Of a DNA stretch of 39,139 nucleotides, positions 1-7,314 are shown in pieces. Location of the stretch: assembly GCA_002385985.1 (NCBI GenBank), contig DGEO01000014.1, forward strand, positions 2,218-41,356, read 5' to 3'. The DNA comes from Anaerolineaceae bacterium UBA3924 (lineage in GTDB: Bacteria; Chloroflexota; Anaerolineae; Anaerolineales; Anaerolineaceae). A program made the position numbers and the translations under genes. How positions within the stretch are numbered: the first letter of the stretch is position 1; each line of letters begins with the position of its first letter. The notes beneath the pieces were generated by a model. That model did not search any database, was not told where the DNA came from, and saw only the letters and a list, made by a program, of their open reading frames with translations.

Positions 1-1130
1 TTGAAGAAGTTGTAGATGGCGTCGTTGACGAAGGTGCCCATCATGTTGTCGCCGTTGTAGTCGCGCACCAGGTTCACCTGCGTCCAGCCCACTTCCTGGC
101 TGATCAGTTCCTGGTAATCCGGGTCGTTGGTGTAGGACTCGATCAAGGCCAGGATGTCCTGGTCCTGCGGACCGGAGGTGGACACGGGGATGTCCGTCCA
201 GGTGATGCTCACGTCGCCCGTGGGGCTGACGGTGATGTCCGCCCGGCCCACGCGGCGCCCGGCATAGTGCGCCTGGCCGATGACCGTGTCACCGACGATG
301 ATCGGCTGGCCGTTGAAGTTGGTGTGGCTGTGCCCGCCAATGATCAGGTCCACCGGGGTGCCGGCGTCGATCAGCTGCTGGGCCAGGGTCATGTCGCCAA
401 TCACCTGGAAGCCGTAGCCGTAGCCGCCGTCGTTCACGCCCAGATGGCTGAGCACCACGATCACATCCGCCTGCGCGGCCACTTCAGCATAAACCCGGCC
501 AATCGCTTCAGCCGGGTCCTGGAAGCACAGCCCCTCGGTAGCCTCGACGATGGTGATGAAGGGGGTCTCGGTTGTGGTTACACCGATCACACCGACGGTC
601 ACGCCCGCCACTTCAAGGAAAGTGTACGGCTCCACCGTGATGGGCGTGCCGGAAGTGGGGGTGAAGGTGGCCGGCGTCCAGGTGGTGTCATCGCACACCC
701 CGCCTTCGCCCTCCATCGTCACGTTGGCTGCAAGGAAGGGGTACTGTGCCTGTTCAAGTCGGTCGGCCAGAACGGTCTGGCCCCAGTCAAACTCGTGATT
801 GCCAAAAGTCGCCGCGTCGTAACCGATGGTGTTGAAGTAATCAATCGTGGGGATGCCGTCGGTCAGATTGGAAAGCAGGGAACCCTGCATCTCGTCGCCG
901 GCGTCCAGCAGCAGTACGTTATCAGCGCCCACTTCGTCGCGCACAGCGTTGATCACGGCTGCAACGCGGGCCGCGCCCGGGTTGGAGCCTGCCGGTTCCA
1001 GGTTGCCGTGAAAGTCATTGGTGTGCAGGATGGTGAACGTCGTTCCTTCCACCTGGGCGGCCGCCCGCCCCGGCAGGAACAGGCTCAAGACCATCACCAG
1101 AACGATGAGTTTGCTGAATTGATTCTTCAT
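1..1130 (-). CDS. Secreted 5'-nucleotidase / metallophosphatase, 3' end cut by window edge
   Basis: The frame begins at the ATG read from 1130 and runs off the left edge without a stop, giving about 376 residues. The N-terminus is a signal peptide (MKNQFSKL, hydrophobic stretch, cleavage near AAAQ). Metallophosphatase motifs follow: ILHTNDFHGNL (first metal ligands D and H), GDEMQGS, GNHEFDWG, VLSHLG and GGHSHTN. The visible part ends inside the C-terminal nucleotidase domain, at the NDAIYNFF stretch. UshA/YfkN-type enzymes hydrolyse nucleotides to nucleosides and phosphate outside the membrane. An AGAGGG ribosome binding site lies 8 nt before the start. The protein is very like the module at 3354-4937, so the two are tandem paralogues. 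The family is certain; the substrate (5'-NMP, 2',3'-cyclic NMP or UDP-sugar) cannot be read from the sequence. Confidence 0.93.
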   Translation of the reverse strand, partial: MKNQFSKLIVLVMVLSLFLPGRAAAQVEGTTFTILHTNDFHGNLEPAGSNPGAARVAAVINAVRDEVGADNVLLLDAGDEMQGSLLSNLTDGIPTIDYFNTIGYDAATFGNHEFDWGQTVLADRLEQAQYPFLAANVTMEGEGGVCDDTTWTPATFTPTSGTPITVEPYTFLEVAGVTVGVIGVTTTETPFITIVEATEGLCFQDPAEAIGRVYAEVAAQADVIVVLSHLGVNDGGYGYGFQVIGDMTLAQQLIDAGTPVDLIIGGHSHTNFNGQPIIVGDTVIGQAHYAGRRVGRADITVSPTGDVSITWTDIPVSTSGPQDQDILALIESYTNDPDYQELISQEVGWTQVNLVRDYNGDNMMGTFVNDAIYNFF

Positions 1131-1291
1131 CTTATTTCCCTCTTTTATCGATCAGAATCTTGCATTGCTAATGGTCCGATATGCAGAAGCGCTATTCACG
1201 TCTCCTGGGGCCAATACACCTCCCTTCGTCTGATGGCCGCGGGCGGCGGATCGCAGCGCTAGCGGCTTTGCTCCGCCCGCCATATGTTGAC

Positions 1292-1339
1292 TAGATATGT
1301 ATCTATTATCACATTTTAGCACAATCTCAAAATGTGCAA
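1292..1339 (-). promoter_or_regulatory. Candidate promoter and inverted repeat upstream of the truncated nucleotidase
   Basis: The 387-bp gap 1131-1517 holds no gene that I can support. On the minus strand an extended -10 (TGC then TAAAAT, hexamer at 1313-1318) is preceded at 15 bp by a poor -35 (TTGCAC, 1334-1339). An inverted repeat TAGATA-TG-TATCTA (1292-1305) covers the expected start of transcription and could be an operator. A GC-rich hairpin CCGGGGTGG/CCACCCCGG lies just upstream at 1342-1372. The promoter is weak by sequence and is a guess from position. Confidence 0.3.
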
Positions 1340-1466
1340 CCCCGGGGTGGATCGAGGTTATCCCCACCCCGGAGCTGCGAGAGGGAGCCTCAGTCCGCAG
1401 CTGCGTCCCGGGCCTGCTGCCCGGGAGCTGTTCCCCGGTGCTGTGCCCGCGGGCTGTAACTTAAGC

Positions 1467-1497
1467 AAAAAGATCGCCCCCCTTTCGGGGGGCGATC
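1467..1497 (-). terminator. Intrinsic terminator after the double nucleotidase locus
   Basis: A perfect 11-bp stem (1472-1482 with 1487-1497) with a 4-nt loop is followed on the minus strand by TTTTT (1467-1471). It lies 20 bp past the stop of the gene ending at 1518 and closes that unit before the next nucleotidase gene. Confidence 0.92.
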
Positions 1498-1517
1498 CTC
1501 TCCAGAACCGGATGAGA

Positions 1518-3344
1518 TTACTGGAAGCGGCCGATGACCGGCATCCAGATGGTCTGGCCGTCGAAGACCAGGCGGCCTTCCACAGCCGGCGAGACTTTCT
1601 CCATCGCCTGGACGTACTCGATCACCGAGTCGCGCACGTAGTACTGCGTGTCGGCCACAACCTGATCCAGCGGCCACAGGGTCTGGCCCTGGTTGTTGAA
1701 GTTGCACGAGCCAGCGGCGAGGTAGTTCACCGTGGACACGTTGTAGTAGGTGTCCGCGTCCCTGAAGTCCACATAGGTGTCACCGAAGCGCAGCCCCACC
1801 ACGTTGTTGCCGTTGGGCGTCGCCGGATAGGTGTCGTTGTAGATGATCTTCCCGCCGGCGTTGATGTCCAGCATGCAGGTGGTGTAGTACGAGTACCCGC
1901 CGTAGCCGGGCACGTACTTGTAGTAGTAGTAGTTGCGGTAGGCGCGCTCCAGGATCTGCTTCAGCTGCGGCCCGTTCATCCTCAGCACCACCAGGGAGTT
2001 CTCATAAGGCATGGCCCGGAACATATCCTGGATCTTCAGCGTGTAGGGCGCATCCGGAGCGGCCGTTTCGGCGATCAACGAGTTGGTCATGGCGCCCGAC
2101 AGGTGGAAGTCCACCTCGATCCCCTCCTGGGTCAGCTTCCACACCGAGGCGTCAGCCTGCAGGTTGGCGCCGTTGGTCTCCTGAGTGTAAGCTTTCAGCG
2201 TGTCGATGGGAACGTCGGTCTCGCCAATCACGGTCTCGTTGTAGGCGAGGAGCAGGTCCTCGTAGGGCTTGATGATCTCGGCGATCTCAGGATCGACCGG
2301 GGTGGAGGCTTCCACCTTCTGGAAGGCGCCGGCGCGGGAGATCAGCTCCACGCCCTCTGAGGTCGGCTCAAAGCCGAGGAACATCTTGCCCAGGTAGGTG
2401 TTGTAGCGGTTGGCCTGACCGATCAGGACCGGGGTGTCATCCGGACCCACCACGATGGTCGGCAGGTACTTGTAGGGCTCCGGCAGATAGCGGCTGCCCG
2501 AAGCCGGCTCGGTGTGGCTGTGACCGCCCACAATCACATCCACGCCCGGCACCTCCGCAGCGAAGACGGTGTCCACGTTGTTGTCCACCTCAACGCTGTT
2601 CGGGTCCGGCGCGAAGCCGATGTGGGTCAGCGCGATGACCGCGTCATTCGCCGCGGCCAGATCAGGAGCCATTTCCTTGCCGACCTCGATCGGGTTCTGG
2701 AAGCTCAGCCCGGGGATGTTGCTGGGCAGTTCGTAGATGGAGATGCGGTGGTTGCCGATGCCCAGGATGGCGATATTGATGCCGTCCACATCCACCACGG
2801 TGGAGGGCACCACAGGCACCTCATCCAGGCCGAATTCGCCGGTGTCGGTGATGTTCGCCTGCAGGATGGGGAAGGTCGCCTGCTTCAGCGTGGAGAAGAC
2901 CTCCTTGCCGAAGTTGAACTCGTGGTTGCCCAGCGTCATGGCATCGTAGCCCATGGCGTTGAACACCTTGATGATCGGGTTGATCTTCAGCTCATCCGGC
3001 AGCTCCTGGCCGTCCGCGGAGTAGCCCAGCCCGGCCGACTTGAAGTAGTACATCATCGAGTCGCCCTGGATGTTGTCGCCCGCGGTCAGCAGGATGGTGC
3101 GGTCCGGGTTCTTGGCGCGCTCTTCCTTGATCAGGGTCGCCAGCTTGGCATAGTCCGCCAGGCGGCCGTGCGAGTCGTTGTGATGCAGGATGGTGACCGG
3201 GATGATCTCACCCTCTTCATAGATATGGTCGCCGTCTCCGTTGCGGGTGATGCGGCCGTCCAGCCCGCCGTTGCCATCCGGGCCCTTGTAGGGGTTGTCC
3301 TCGGTGTAGGTAGCCAGGCTGTAGGCGGTCACCTGATCCAGCAT
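1518..3344 (-). CDS. Second 5'-nucleotidase module, probably the C-terminal half of the upstream protein split by a TAA
   Basis: The 608 residues contain a complete metallophosphatase and 5'-nucleotidase C domain: ILHHNDSHGRL (about 52-62), AGDNIQGDS, GNHEFNFG, ALTHIGF, VGGHSHTEP, then a C-terminal domain with TNGANLQAD and HLSGAMTNSL. It has no signal peptide, odd for an enzyme family that works outside the membrane. Its first 45 residues (LDGRITRNGDGDHIYEEG) look like a linker rather than an N-terminus. The frame is continuous with the gene ending at 3354: that stop (TAA, 3354-3356) is followed in frame by Y-G-D and then this ATG. A GGAG lies only 2 nt before the ATG, too close for a good ribosome binding site. 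The most economical reading is one two-module secreted protein of about 1,139 codons interrupted by a single stop. A terminator follows at 1467-1497. Confidence 0.88.
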   Translation of the reverse strand: MLDQVTAYSLATYTEDNPYKGPDGNGGLDGRITRNGDGDHIYEEGEIIPVTILHHNDSHGRLADYAKLATLIKEERAKNPDRTILLTAGDNIQGDSMMYYFKSAGLGYSADGQELPDELKINPIIKVFNAMGYDAMTLGNHEFNFGKEVFSTLKQATFPILQANITDTGEFGLDEVPVVPSTVVDVDGINIAILGIGNHRISIYELPSNIPGLSFQNPIEVGKEMAPDLAAANDAVIALTHIGFAPDPNSVEVDNNVDTVFAAEVPGVDVIVGGHSHTEPASGSRYLPEPYKYLPTIVVGPDDTPVLIGQANRYNTYLGKMFLGFEPTSEGVELISRAGAFQKVEASTPVDPEIAEIIKPYEDLLLAYNETVIGETDVPIDTLKAYTQETNGANLQADASVWKLTQEGIEVDFHLSGAMTNSLIAETAAPDAPYTLKIQDMFRAMPYENSLVVLRMNGPQLKQILERAYRNYYYYKYVPGYGGYSYYTTCMLDINAGGKIIYNDTYPATPNGNNVVGLRFGDTYVDFRDADTYYNVSTVNYLAAGSCNFNNQGQTLWPLDQVVADTQYYVRDSVIEYVQAMEKVSPAVEGRLVFDGQTIWMPVIGRFQ

Positions 3345-3353
3345 GTCTCCATA

Positions 3354-4937
3354 TTAGGAGATGTTGGTCATGTACTTGAAGGCGTAGAAGTTATCCTGAC
3401 CGGCCGGCGCCAGGAACTCGTTGGTCGCCACCTTGTAGGTCTTCTCCAGGTCCAGCGGGACCCAGGTATCGCCTTCCTTGACCTCGACATCATAAGCGCC
3501 CCAGGCATACGGCAGCACATCTGCAGCTTCCGAGTACGCCCAGAACTTGTAGCGCACGCCGGCCACCTGGATGGCGCCCTTGTTCAGCGAAGCCGCCTGG
3601 TTGAGCAGCTCCAGGATCTGCGCGCCGGTCATATCGCCGATCACGGTCTGGTTGCCGAAGGGCAGCACGCTGAACAGCATACCGTAGGTCAGCACGAACG
3701 GCTCATCATGCAGGCCCGTGGTGCACTCCTCGGTCGCGCACAGGTCGACGCGCAGGCCGCCCGGGTTGTTGAAGACCATGTCCACGCTGAGTTCCGGGTC
3801 ACCGTCCAGATCTTCGTTGAAGTAGTTGTAGATGGCGTCATTTACAAAGGCGCCCATGGTGTTGTCGCCGTTGTAGTTGCGCACCAGGTCCACCTGGCTG
3901 TAGCCGAACTCCTGGCTGATCAGGGCCTGATAATCTTCATCGTTGACGTAGGTGGCAATCAGGGCCTCAATCTCCGGATCGGCAGCAAAGCCGGGAACGG
4001 CGTAATCGGTCCACGCGACGGACACGTCACCGGTGGTCTTGTTGACGGTGATGTCCGCCCGGCCCACGCGGCGGCCGGCATAGTGCGCCTGCACAATGGG
4101 GATGCCTTCCACCACCTTGGCGGTGCCGTTCAGGTTGGTGTGGCTGTGCCCGCCGATGATCAGGTCAACCGGCTTGCCAGCCGCCACCAGCCGCTCAGCC
4201 AGAGTCTGGTCGCCGTAGACGGAGAAACCGTAGCCGTAGCCGCCGTCGGTGTAGCCCAGATGGCTGAGCACCACGATCACATCCGCCTGGGCGTCGACTT
4301 CGTCATAGACGCGCAGGATCGCCTCGGTCGGGTCCTGGAAGCAAAGCCCCTCGGTGGCCGAAGCGATGGTGATGTAGGGGGTCTCGGTTGAGGTCACGCC
4401 GATGACCGCCACCTTTACGCCGGCCCTGTCGAACACCCTGTAGGGCTCGACCGTAATGGGATCGCCAGCGGTGGGGTTGAAGGTCGCCGGGTCCCAGGTG
4501 CACTGGCCGTCAACTTTGGCGGTCAGGTTGGCCGCCAGGTAGGGGTAGATCGCCTGATCCATCCGGTCGGCCAGAACAGTCTGACCCCAGTCAAACTCGT
4601 GGTTGCCGAAGGTGGCCGCATCGTAGCCGATGGCGTTGTAGTAGGCGATGGTCGGGACGCCCTGCTGCAGGTTGGAAAGCAGCGAGCCCTGCATTTCGTC
4701 GCCGCCGTCCAGCAGCAGCACCTTGTCCGCACCCACCTCGGTGCGCACGGTCTTGATCACAGTGGCTACCTTGGCCGCGCCGGGGTTGGAGCCGGCCGGT
4801 TCCAGGTTGCCGTGGAAGTCGTTGGTGTGCAGGATGGTGAAGGTCACCACGTCATCGGCCTGAGCGAAGACCTGCGCGGGCAGGATCAAGCTCAGCACCA
4901 GCACCAGAATCAGAACTTTGCTCAGTCGTTTCGTCAT
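3354..4937 (-). CDS. Secreted 5'-nucleotidase, N-terminal module of a split double protein
   Basis: This 527-residue protein starts with a signal peptide (MTKRLSKV, leucine/valine core, cleavage near VFAQ). It then carries TILHTNDFHGNL (D40, H42), GGDEMQGS (from 78), GNHEFDWG (from 111), LSHLG and GGHSHTN, followed by a 5'-nucleotidase C domain (NDAIYNYF, FNNPGGLRVD, VLPFGNQTV). The sequence stops right after KYMTNIS, where family members normally run on through a last helix, and that missing end is present in frame after the stop. An AGAGAGGG ribosome binding site precedes the ATG. The likely job is release of nucleosides and phosphate from nucleotides outside the cell. It is a close paralogue of the gene at 1-1130, and both leaders share a 12-nt motif about 80-87 nt before the start (5017-5028 and 1217-1228). 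Confidence 0.92.
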   Translation of the reverse strand: MTKRLSKVLILVLVLSLILPAQVFAQADDVVTFTILHTNDFHGNLEPAGSNPGAAKVATVIKTVRTEVGADKVLLLDGGDEMQGSLLSNLQQGVPTIAYYNAIGYDAATFGNHEFDWGQTVLADRMDQAIYPYLAANLTAKVDGQCTWDPATFNPTAGDPITVEPYRVFDRAGVKVAVIGVTSTETPYITIASATEGLCFQDPTEAILRVYDEVDAQADVIVVLSHLGYTDGGYGYGFSVYGDQTLAERLVAAGKPVDLIIGGHSHTNLNGTAKVVEGIPIVQAHYAGRRVGRADITVNKTTGDVSVAWTDYAVPGFAADPEIEALIATYVNDEDYQALISQEFGYSQVDLVRNYNGDNTMGAFVNDAIYNYFNEDLDGDPELSVDMVFNNPGGLRVDLCATEECTTGLHDEPFVLTYGMLFSVLPFGNQTVIGDMTGAQILELLNQAASLNKGAIQVAGVRYKFWAYSEAADVLPYAWGAYDVEVKEGDTWVPLDLEKTYKVATNEFLAPAGQDNFYAFKYMTNIS

Positions 4938-5080
4938 TTCATCCCTCTCTGCGTTTGATAAAGATAGGTCGATACGATCAGGCGGTGAAAACGCGTGTGT
5001 TATCCCCGGTGCGGACCACCTCCCTTCGACTTCAACGGCGAAATATTAATATTGCTTGTTAATCAGGGCCATCGGCACGC

Positions 5081-5120
5081 AAAAACCGCCCCGTCAGGCA
5101 AGTGCCAGCGCAGGGCGGTT
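5081..5120 (-). terminator. Terminator-like hairpin inside the nucleotidase leader
   Basis: An 8-bp stem AACCGCCC/GGGCGGTT (5084-5091 with 5113-5120) encloses a small inner hairpin GGCA-AG-TGCC. It is followed on the minus strand by TTTTT (5081-5085, overlapping the stem end). It lies about 145 nt before the nucleotidase ATG and ends no recognisable gene, which suggests a leader terminator or the end of a small RNA. Confidence 0.6.
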
Positions 5121-5278
5121 CCTTCTCGAAGCGGCTCCAGAATACATATAGAGAACCTCTCCGCCGGAAGGCTGTGCTGCCAGCGGTCCAGACGCAAGGC
5201 TCCATGGATTGCCGCGATTCAGGTGGCGCAATGCTATCCAATCCTGTCGGACAGTGTTCTGGATGGAGAATGTGCCGT
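5081..5278 (-). ncRNA. Candidate small RNA or attenuator leader of the nucleotidase gene
   Basis: Between the permease terminator (5327-5361) and the nucleotidase start (4937) is a 450-bp gap with no convincing gene. A promoter (5285-5311) should start transcription near 5278, and a hairpin with a T-tract at 5081-5120 should stop it, giving about 200 nt. Inside, GGATTG/CAATCC and overlapping TTG-CGC/GCG-CAA pairings compete for the same bases. This is either a free-standing small RNA or a leader that stops transcription conditionally before the nucleotidase. No match to a known RNA class was recognised. Confidence 0.35.
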
Positions 5279-5284
5279 AAATTA

Positions 5285-5311
5285 ATTATAGCCGTTTTGG
5301 TAAAAATACAA
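5285..5311 (-). promoter_or_regulatory. Candidate sigma-70 promoter for the nucleotidase leader
   Basis: The -10 is a perfect TATAAT (5285-5290). The -35 is poor: TTGTAT at 15 bp (5306-5311), or CTTGTA at 16 bp. It lies just after the permease terminator, so it is well placed to start a new minus-strand transcript near 5278. Confidence 0.5.
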
Positions 5312-5326
5312 GTGGAGGTGACGGAG

Positions 5327-5361
5327 AAAAAACCGCCTCCCGCTTACTCGGCGGGAGGCGG
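5327..5361 (-). terminator. Intrinsic terminator after the nucleobase permease
   Basis: A perfect 11-bp stem (5333-5343 with 5351-5361) with a 7-nt loop is followed on the minus strand by six T (5327-5332). It lies 28 bp past the permease stop. Confidence 0.93.
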
Positions 5362-5389
5362 AAAGGCGCCTTGAGCCAGATATTCAGGT

Positions 5390-6874
5390 CTAGTCGCCGG
5401 TCGAAGTCTGTTCGGACACGGAGAGCACTTTCGTCGCCTCAGAGCGCTCGACCGAGGGCTTGAATAGGGTGAACACCAGATTGAGCATAATGCCCATCAC
5501 GGCGGCGGTGGCGATGGCCGGCAGGCCGCTGGGGAACAGACTGCCCAGGCCCGGCACAGGCAGGAAGCCGTTGGGGAAGCCGATGGCCCCGCCGATACCC
5601 ACAATCATGATCACCGCGCCGATGGCCAGCTGGCGGGGGTCAAACAGGTTGACCCGCTCGGAAATCATCAGCGCGACGCCCTGCATGCCGATCACGCCGA
5701 AGAGGTAGATCGACAGACCGCCGGTCACAGCCGTGGGGATGGTGCTCACCAGGTCCGACAGCGGGCCGAAGAACCCCAGCAGGATGGCAATGAAGCCCGC
5801 CATCAGCAGCGCGGGGCCGGAGTAATTGCGCGAGATGACCATCAGCGAGTTGTTCTCACCGTAATTGGTGCCCGCCGGGCTGCCCAGGAAGCCGTTGATA
5901 ATGTCGTTGATGCCGTCCAGCACCAGGTTCAGTCCGATGTAGCGGCTCAGGCCGTACTTGGGGCGGCCCAGCTCATCGGCCAGGTGATCCACGTACAGGC
6001 TGATCTGGTACAGGTGCGCAGTCGATTCCGGGATGGTGGCGATCGCCATGATGCCCACGCCGATGATGACGGTGAGCGCATCCGGGTGGCTGAAGTTGGG
6101 CAGGGTGATGTGCGGGGTGCGGATCACATCCGCGGCGTTAATCCTGCTGAAATCCACCAGCCCCAGGGTCGCGCCGCTGGTCAGGTAGGAGATCTGGTCC
6201 AGCGCAATGGAGAACACGTAGCCGGTCACCGCTGCCAGGAGGATGGGCAGCAGGCCGATGAAGCCTTTCCCCTGCAGGTAGACGGAGTAGAGGATGGCCG
6301 AGATCATGGTCACCATGGCCACCGTCCAGTAAACCCCTGAGCCGCCGGCAAAGCCGTCCGAGACGCCGCTGGCCTGAGAAAGCGCGGTGGCGGCCAGGGC
6401 CACGCCGATCACGCAGGCCACCGAGCCGGTGACAATCGGGGGCAGCAGCGTGTCCAGGAACTTCTTGCCGCCCGCGCGGCGGATGAGCAGGCCGACCAGG
6501 ATGTTGATCACGCCCGTGGCGATGAAGCCCACCTGCACCAGCGAGAGCGCCTCGTCCGAGGCCACCTCACCAAATGACACACCGGTAAAGGCAACAACGG
6601 CCGTTATATAAGAAAAACTGGCTCCGTAGTAAAGGGGGATGAATTTCCCTAGAGCCAGTTTCGAACCGATGAGGGCGACGATGGTCGCAAATCCTGTGAC
6701 GGCGAGAGTGGTACTGACATGAAACCCCATCAACATCGCCGCCAGGACCGTTGCCGGGAACATCGTCAGAACGTGTTGGAACCCCAGCAAAACCAATTTT
6801 CCTAACGGCGGTACGTCATCGGGCAGGTATCCGATCACCGCCGGTTTTGTGTCCTGTTCTTTCTTCTTAGCCAT
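5390..6874 (-). CDS. uraA: Nucleobase:cation symporter-2 permease (uracil/xanthine permease)
   Basis: The 494-residue inner-membrane protein has about 14 hydrophobic segments and the marks of the NCS2 (UraA/PbuX) family. These include GFQHVLTMFPATVLAA near the N-terminus, LLPPIVTGSVACVIG, the TIPESTAH segment and GTNYGENNSLMVISRNYSG, which matches the TxYGEN...R signature of uracil permeases. It should import uracil or another base with protons. The start is the ATG behind a GAGGAGG site 10 nt upstream. It is a single-gene unit with its own promoter (7174-7202), a structured leader (6897-7167) and a terminator (5327-5361). The YGEN signature favours uracil over xanthine, but specificity is an inference. 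It lies beside the secreted nucleotidases, which fits nucleotide scavenging. Confidence 0.9.
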   Translation of the reverse strand: MAKKKEQDTKPAVIGYLPDDVPPLGKLVLLGFQHVLTMFPATVLAAMLMGFHVSTTLAVTGFATIVALIGSKLALGKFIPLYYGASFSYITAVVAFTGVSFGEVASDEALSLVQVGFIATGVINILVGLLIRRAGGKKFLDTLLPPIVTGSVACVIGVALAATALSQASGVSDGFAGGSGVYWTVAMVTMISAILYSVYLQGKGFIGLLPILLAAVTGYVFSIALDQISYLTSGATLGLVDFSRINAADVIRTPHITLPNFSHPDALTVIIGVGIMAIATIPESTAHLYQISLYVDHLADELGRPKYGLSRYIGLNLVLDGINDIINGFLGSPAGTNYGENNSLMVISRNYSGPALLMAGFIAILLGFFGPLSDLVSTIPTAVTGGLSIYLFGVIGMQGVALMISERVNLFDPRQLAIGAVIMIVGIGGAIGFPNGFLPVPGLGSLFPSGLPAIATAAVMGIMLNLVFTLFKPSVERSEATKVLSVSEQTSTGD

Positions 6875-6896
6875 AATTGCGCTTCCTCCTCGTGAT

Positions 6897-7167
6897 AAAA
6901 AAAATCCGGTCCTTGCGGTACCCGGAATAATCGCAGCCGTCCGGGTGAATCACCCGCAGTCTCCTTCGGTCTGGCAGTGTATCTGGTTGTTCCTACGCAC
7001 CTCCTGGATCTGGCCGCATTCGACCATGGGCAGAACCGGTTCCCAGCGCTGCCGTCTGGACGGGTATGTGGTCGATGATGGGGGATATGATTTCGTAACA
7101 ACGCCAGCGGTTCCGCTGGCGTGAGCTTCTCGTTCTGGCTGATTTGCAGCCGTCCTGTTTTTAAGCC
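6897..7167 (-). promoter_or_regulatory. Structured 5' leader with terminator/antiterminator, candidate riboswitch or attenuator
   Basis: The leader of the permease mRNA is about 290 nt and has no gene. Three overlapping pairings lie near its end, in transcript order. CGGGTG/CACCCG (6951-6956 with 6942-6947, loop of 3) is an anti-antiterminator. CCCGGA with TCCGGG (6940-6945 with 6921-6926) is an antiterminator. TCCGG/CCGGA (6922-6926 with 6905-6909) plus an inner CC/GG and then eight T (6897-6904) is a terminator. Each excludes the next, and the T-run sits just before the GAGGAGG ribosome binding site. Upstream are a 10-bp hairpin (7101-7122) and a branched domain closed by TCGACCA/TGGTCGA (about 7019-7075). 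I recognise no known class. Purine and uracil response by ligand or PyrR-like protein are both possible. Confidence 0.6.
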
Positions 7168-7173
7168 CGCACG

Positions 7174-7202
7174 ATTATGCACGATTGAGAGGTGAATGTC
7201 AA
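7174..7202 (-). promoter_or_regulatory. Strong sigma-70 promoter of the permease gene
   Basis: A perfect -35 TTGACA (7197-7202) and a -10 CATAAT (7174-7179) are separated by exactly 17 bp. Transcription should start near 7167. Confidence 0.88.
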
Positions 7203-7259
7203 GGGGTTTTAAGCAAATTGGTGAAAATTGGTATGGACAACTTTTCCGGCTGACCTCAT

Positions 7260-7291
7260 AAAAAGCGGGCCAGTCGATCGACTGGCCCGCT
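7260..7291 (-). terminator. Intrinsic terminator of the nuo operon
   Basis: A 28-nt perfect palindrome (7264-7291) forms a 12-bp stem with a GATC loop. It is followed on the minus strand by TTTTT (7260-7264, one base shared with the stem). It lies 23 bp past the nuoN stop. Confidence 0.94.
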
Positions 7292-7314
7292 CGCGGACTT
7301 GCTCACCTGTTACC

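Noticed and set aside
1342..1372. A GC-rich hairpin upstream of the first nucleotidase as a terminator
   Set aside because: No T-run on either strand, and the real terminator of the preceding gene is at 1467-1497.
2514..4391. A 625-codon plus-strand frame across the nucleotidase pair
   Set aside because: It spans two clear minus-strand modules and their stop, with no recognisable domain or ribosome binding site.
5059..5241. A 60-codon minus-strand frame in the gap before the nucleotidase
   Set aside because: No ribosome binding site or family resemblance, and it overlaps the terminator hairpin at 5081-5120.
6915..6923. GGGTACCGC in the permease leader, similar to part of the T-box consensus
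   Set aside because: The TGGN bulge of a T-box antiterminator is missing, no specifier-loop stem is evident, and a base permease is not a usual T-box target.
7101..7122. A 10-bp hairpin in the permease leader as a terminator
   Set aside because: No T-run follows on the minus strand; it is better seen as part of the leader structure.
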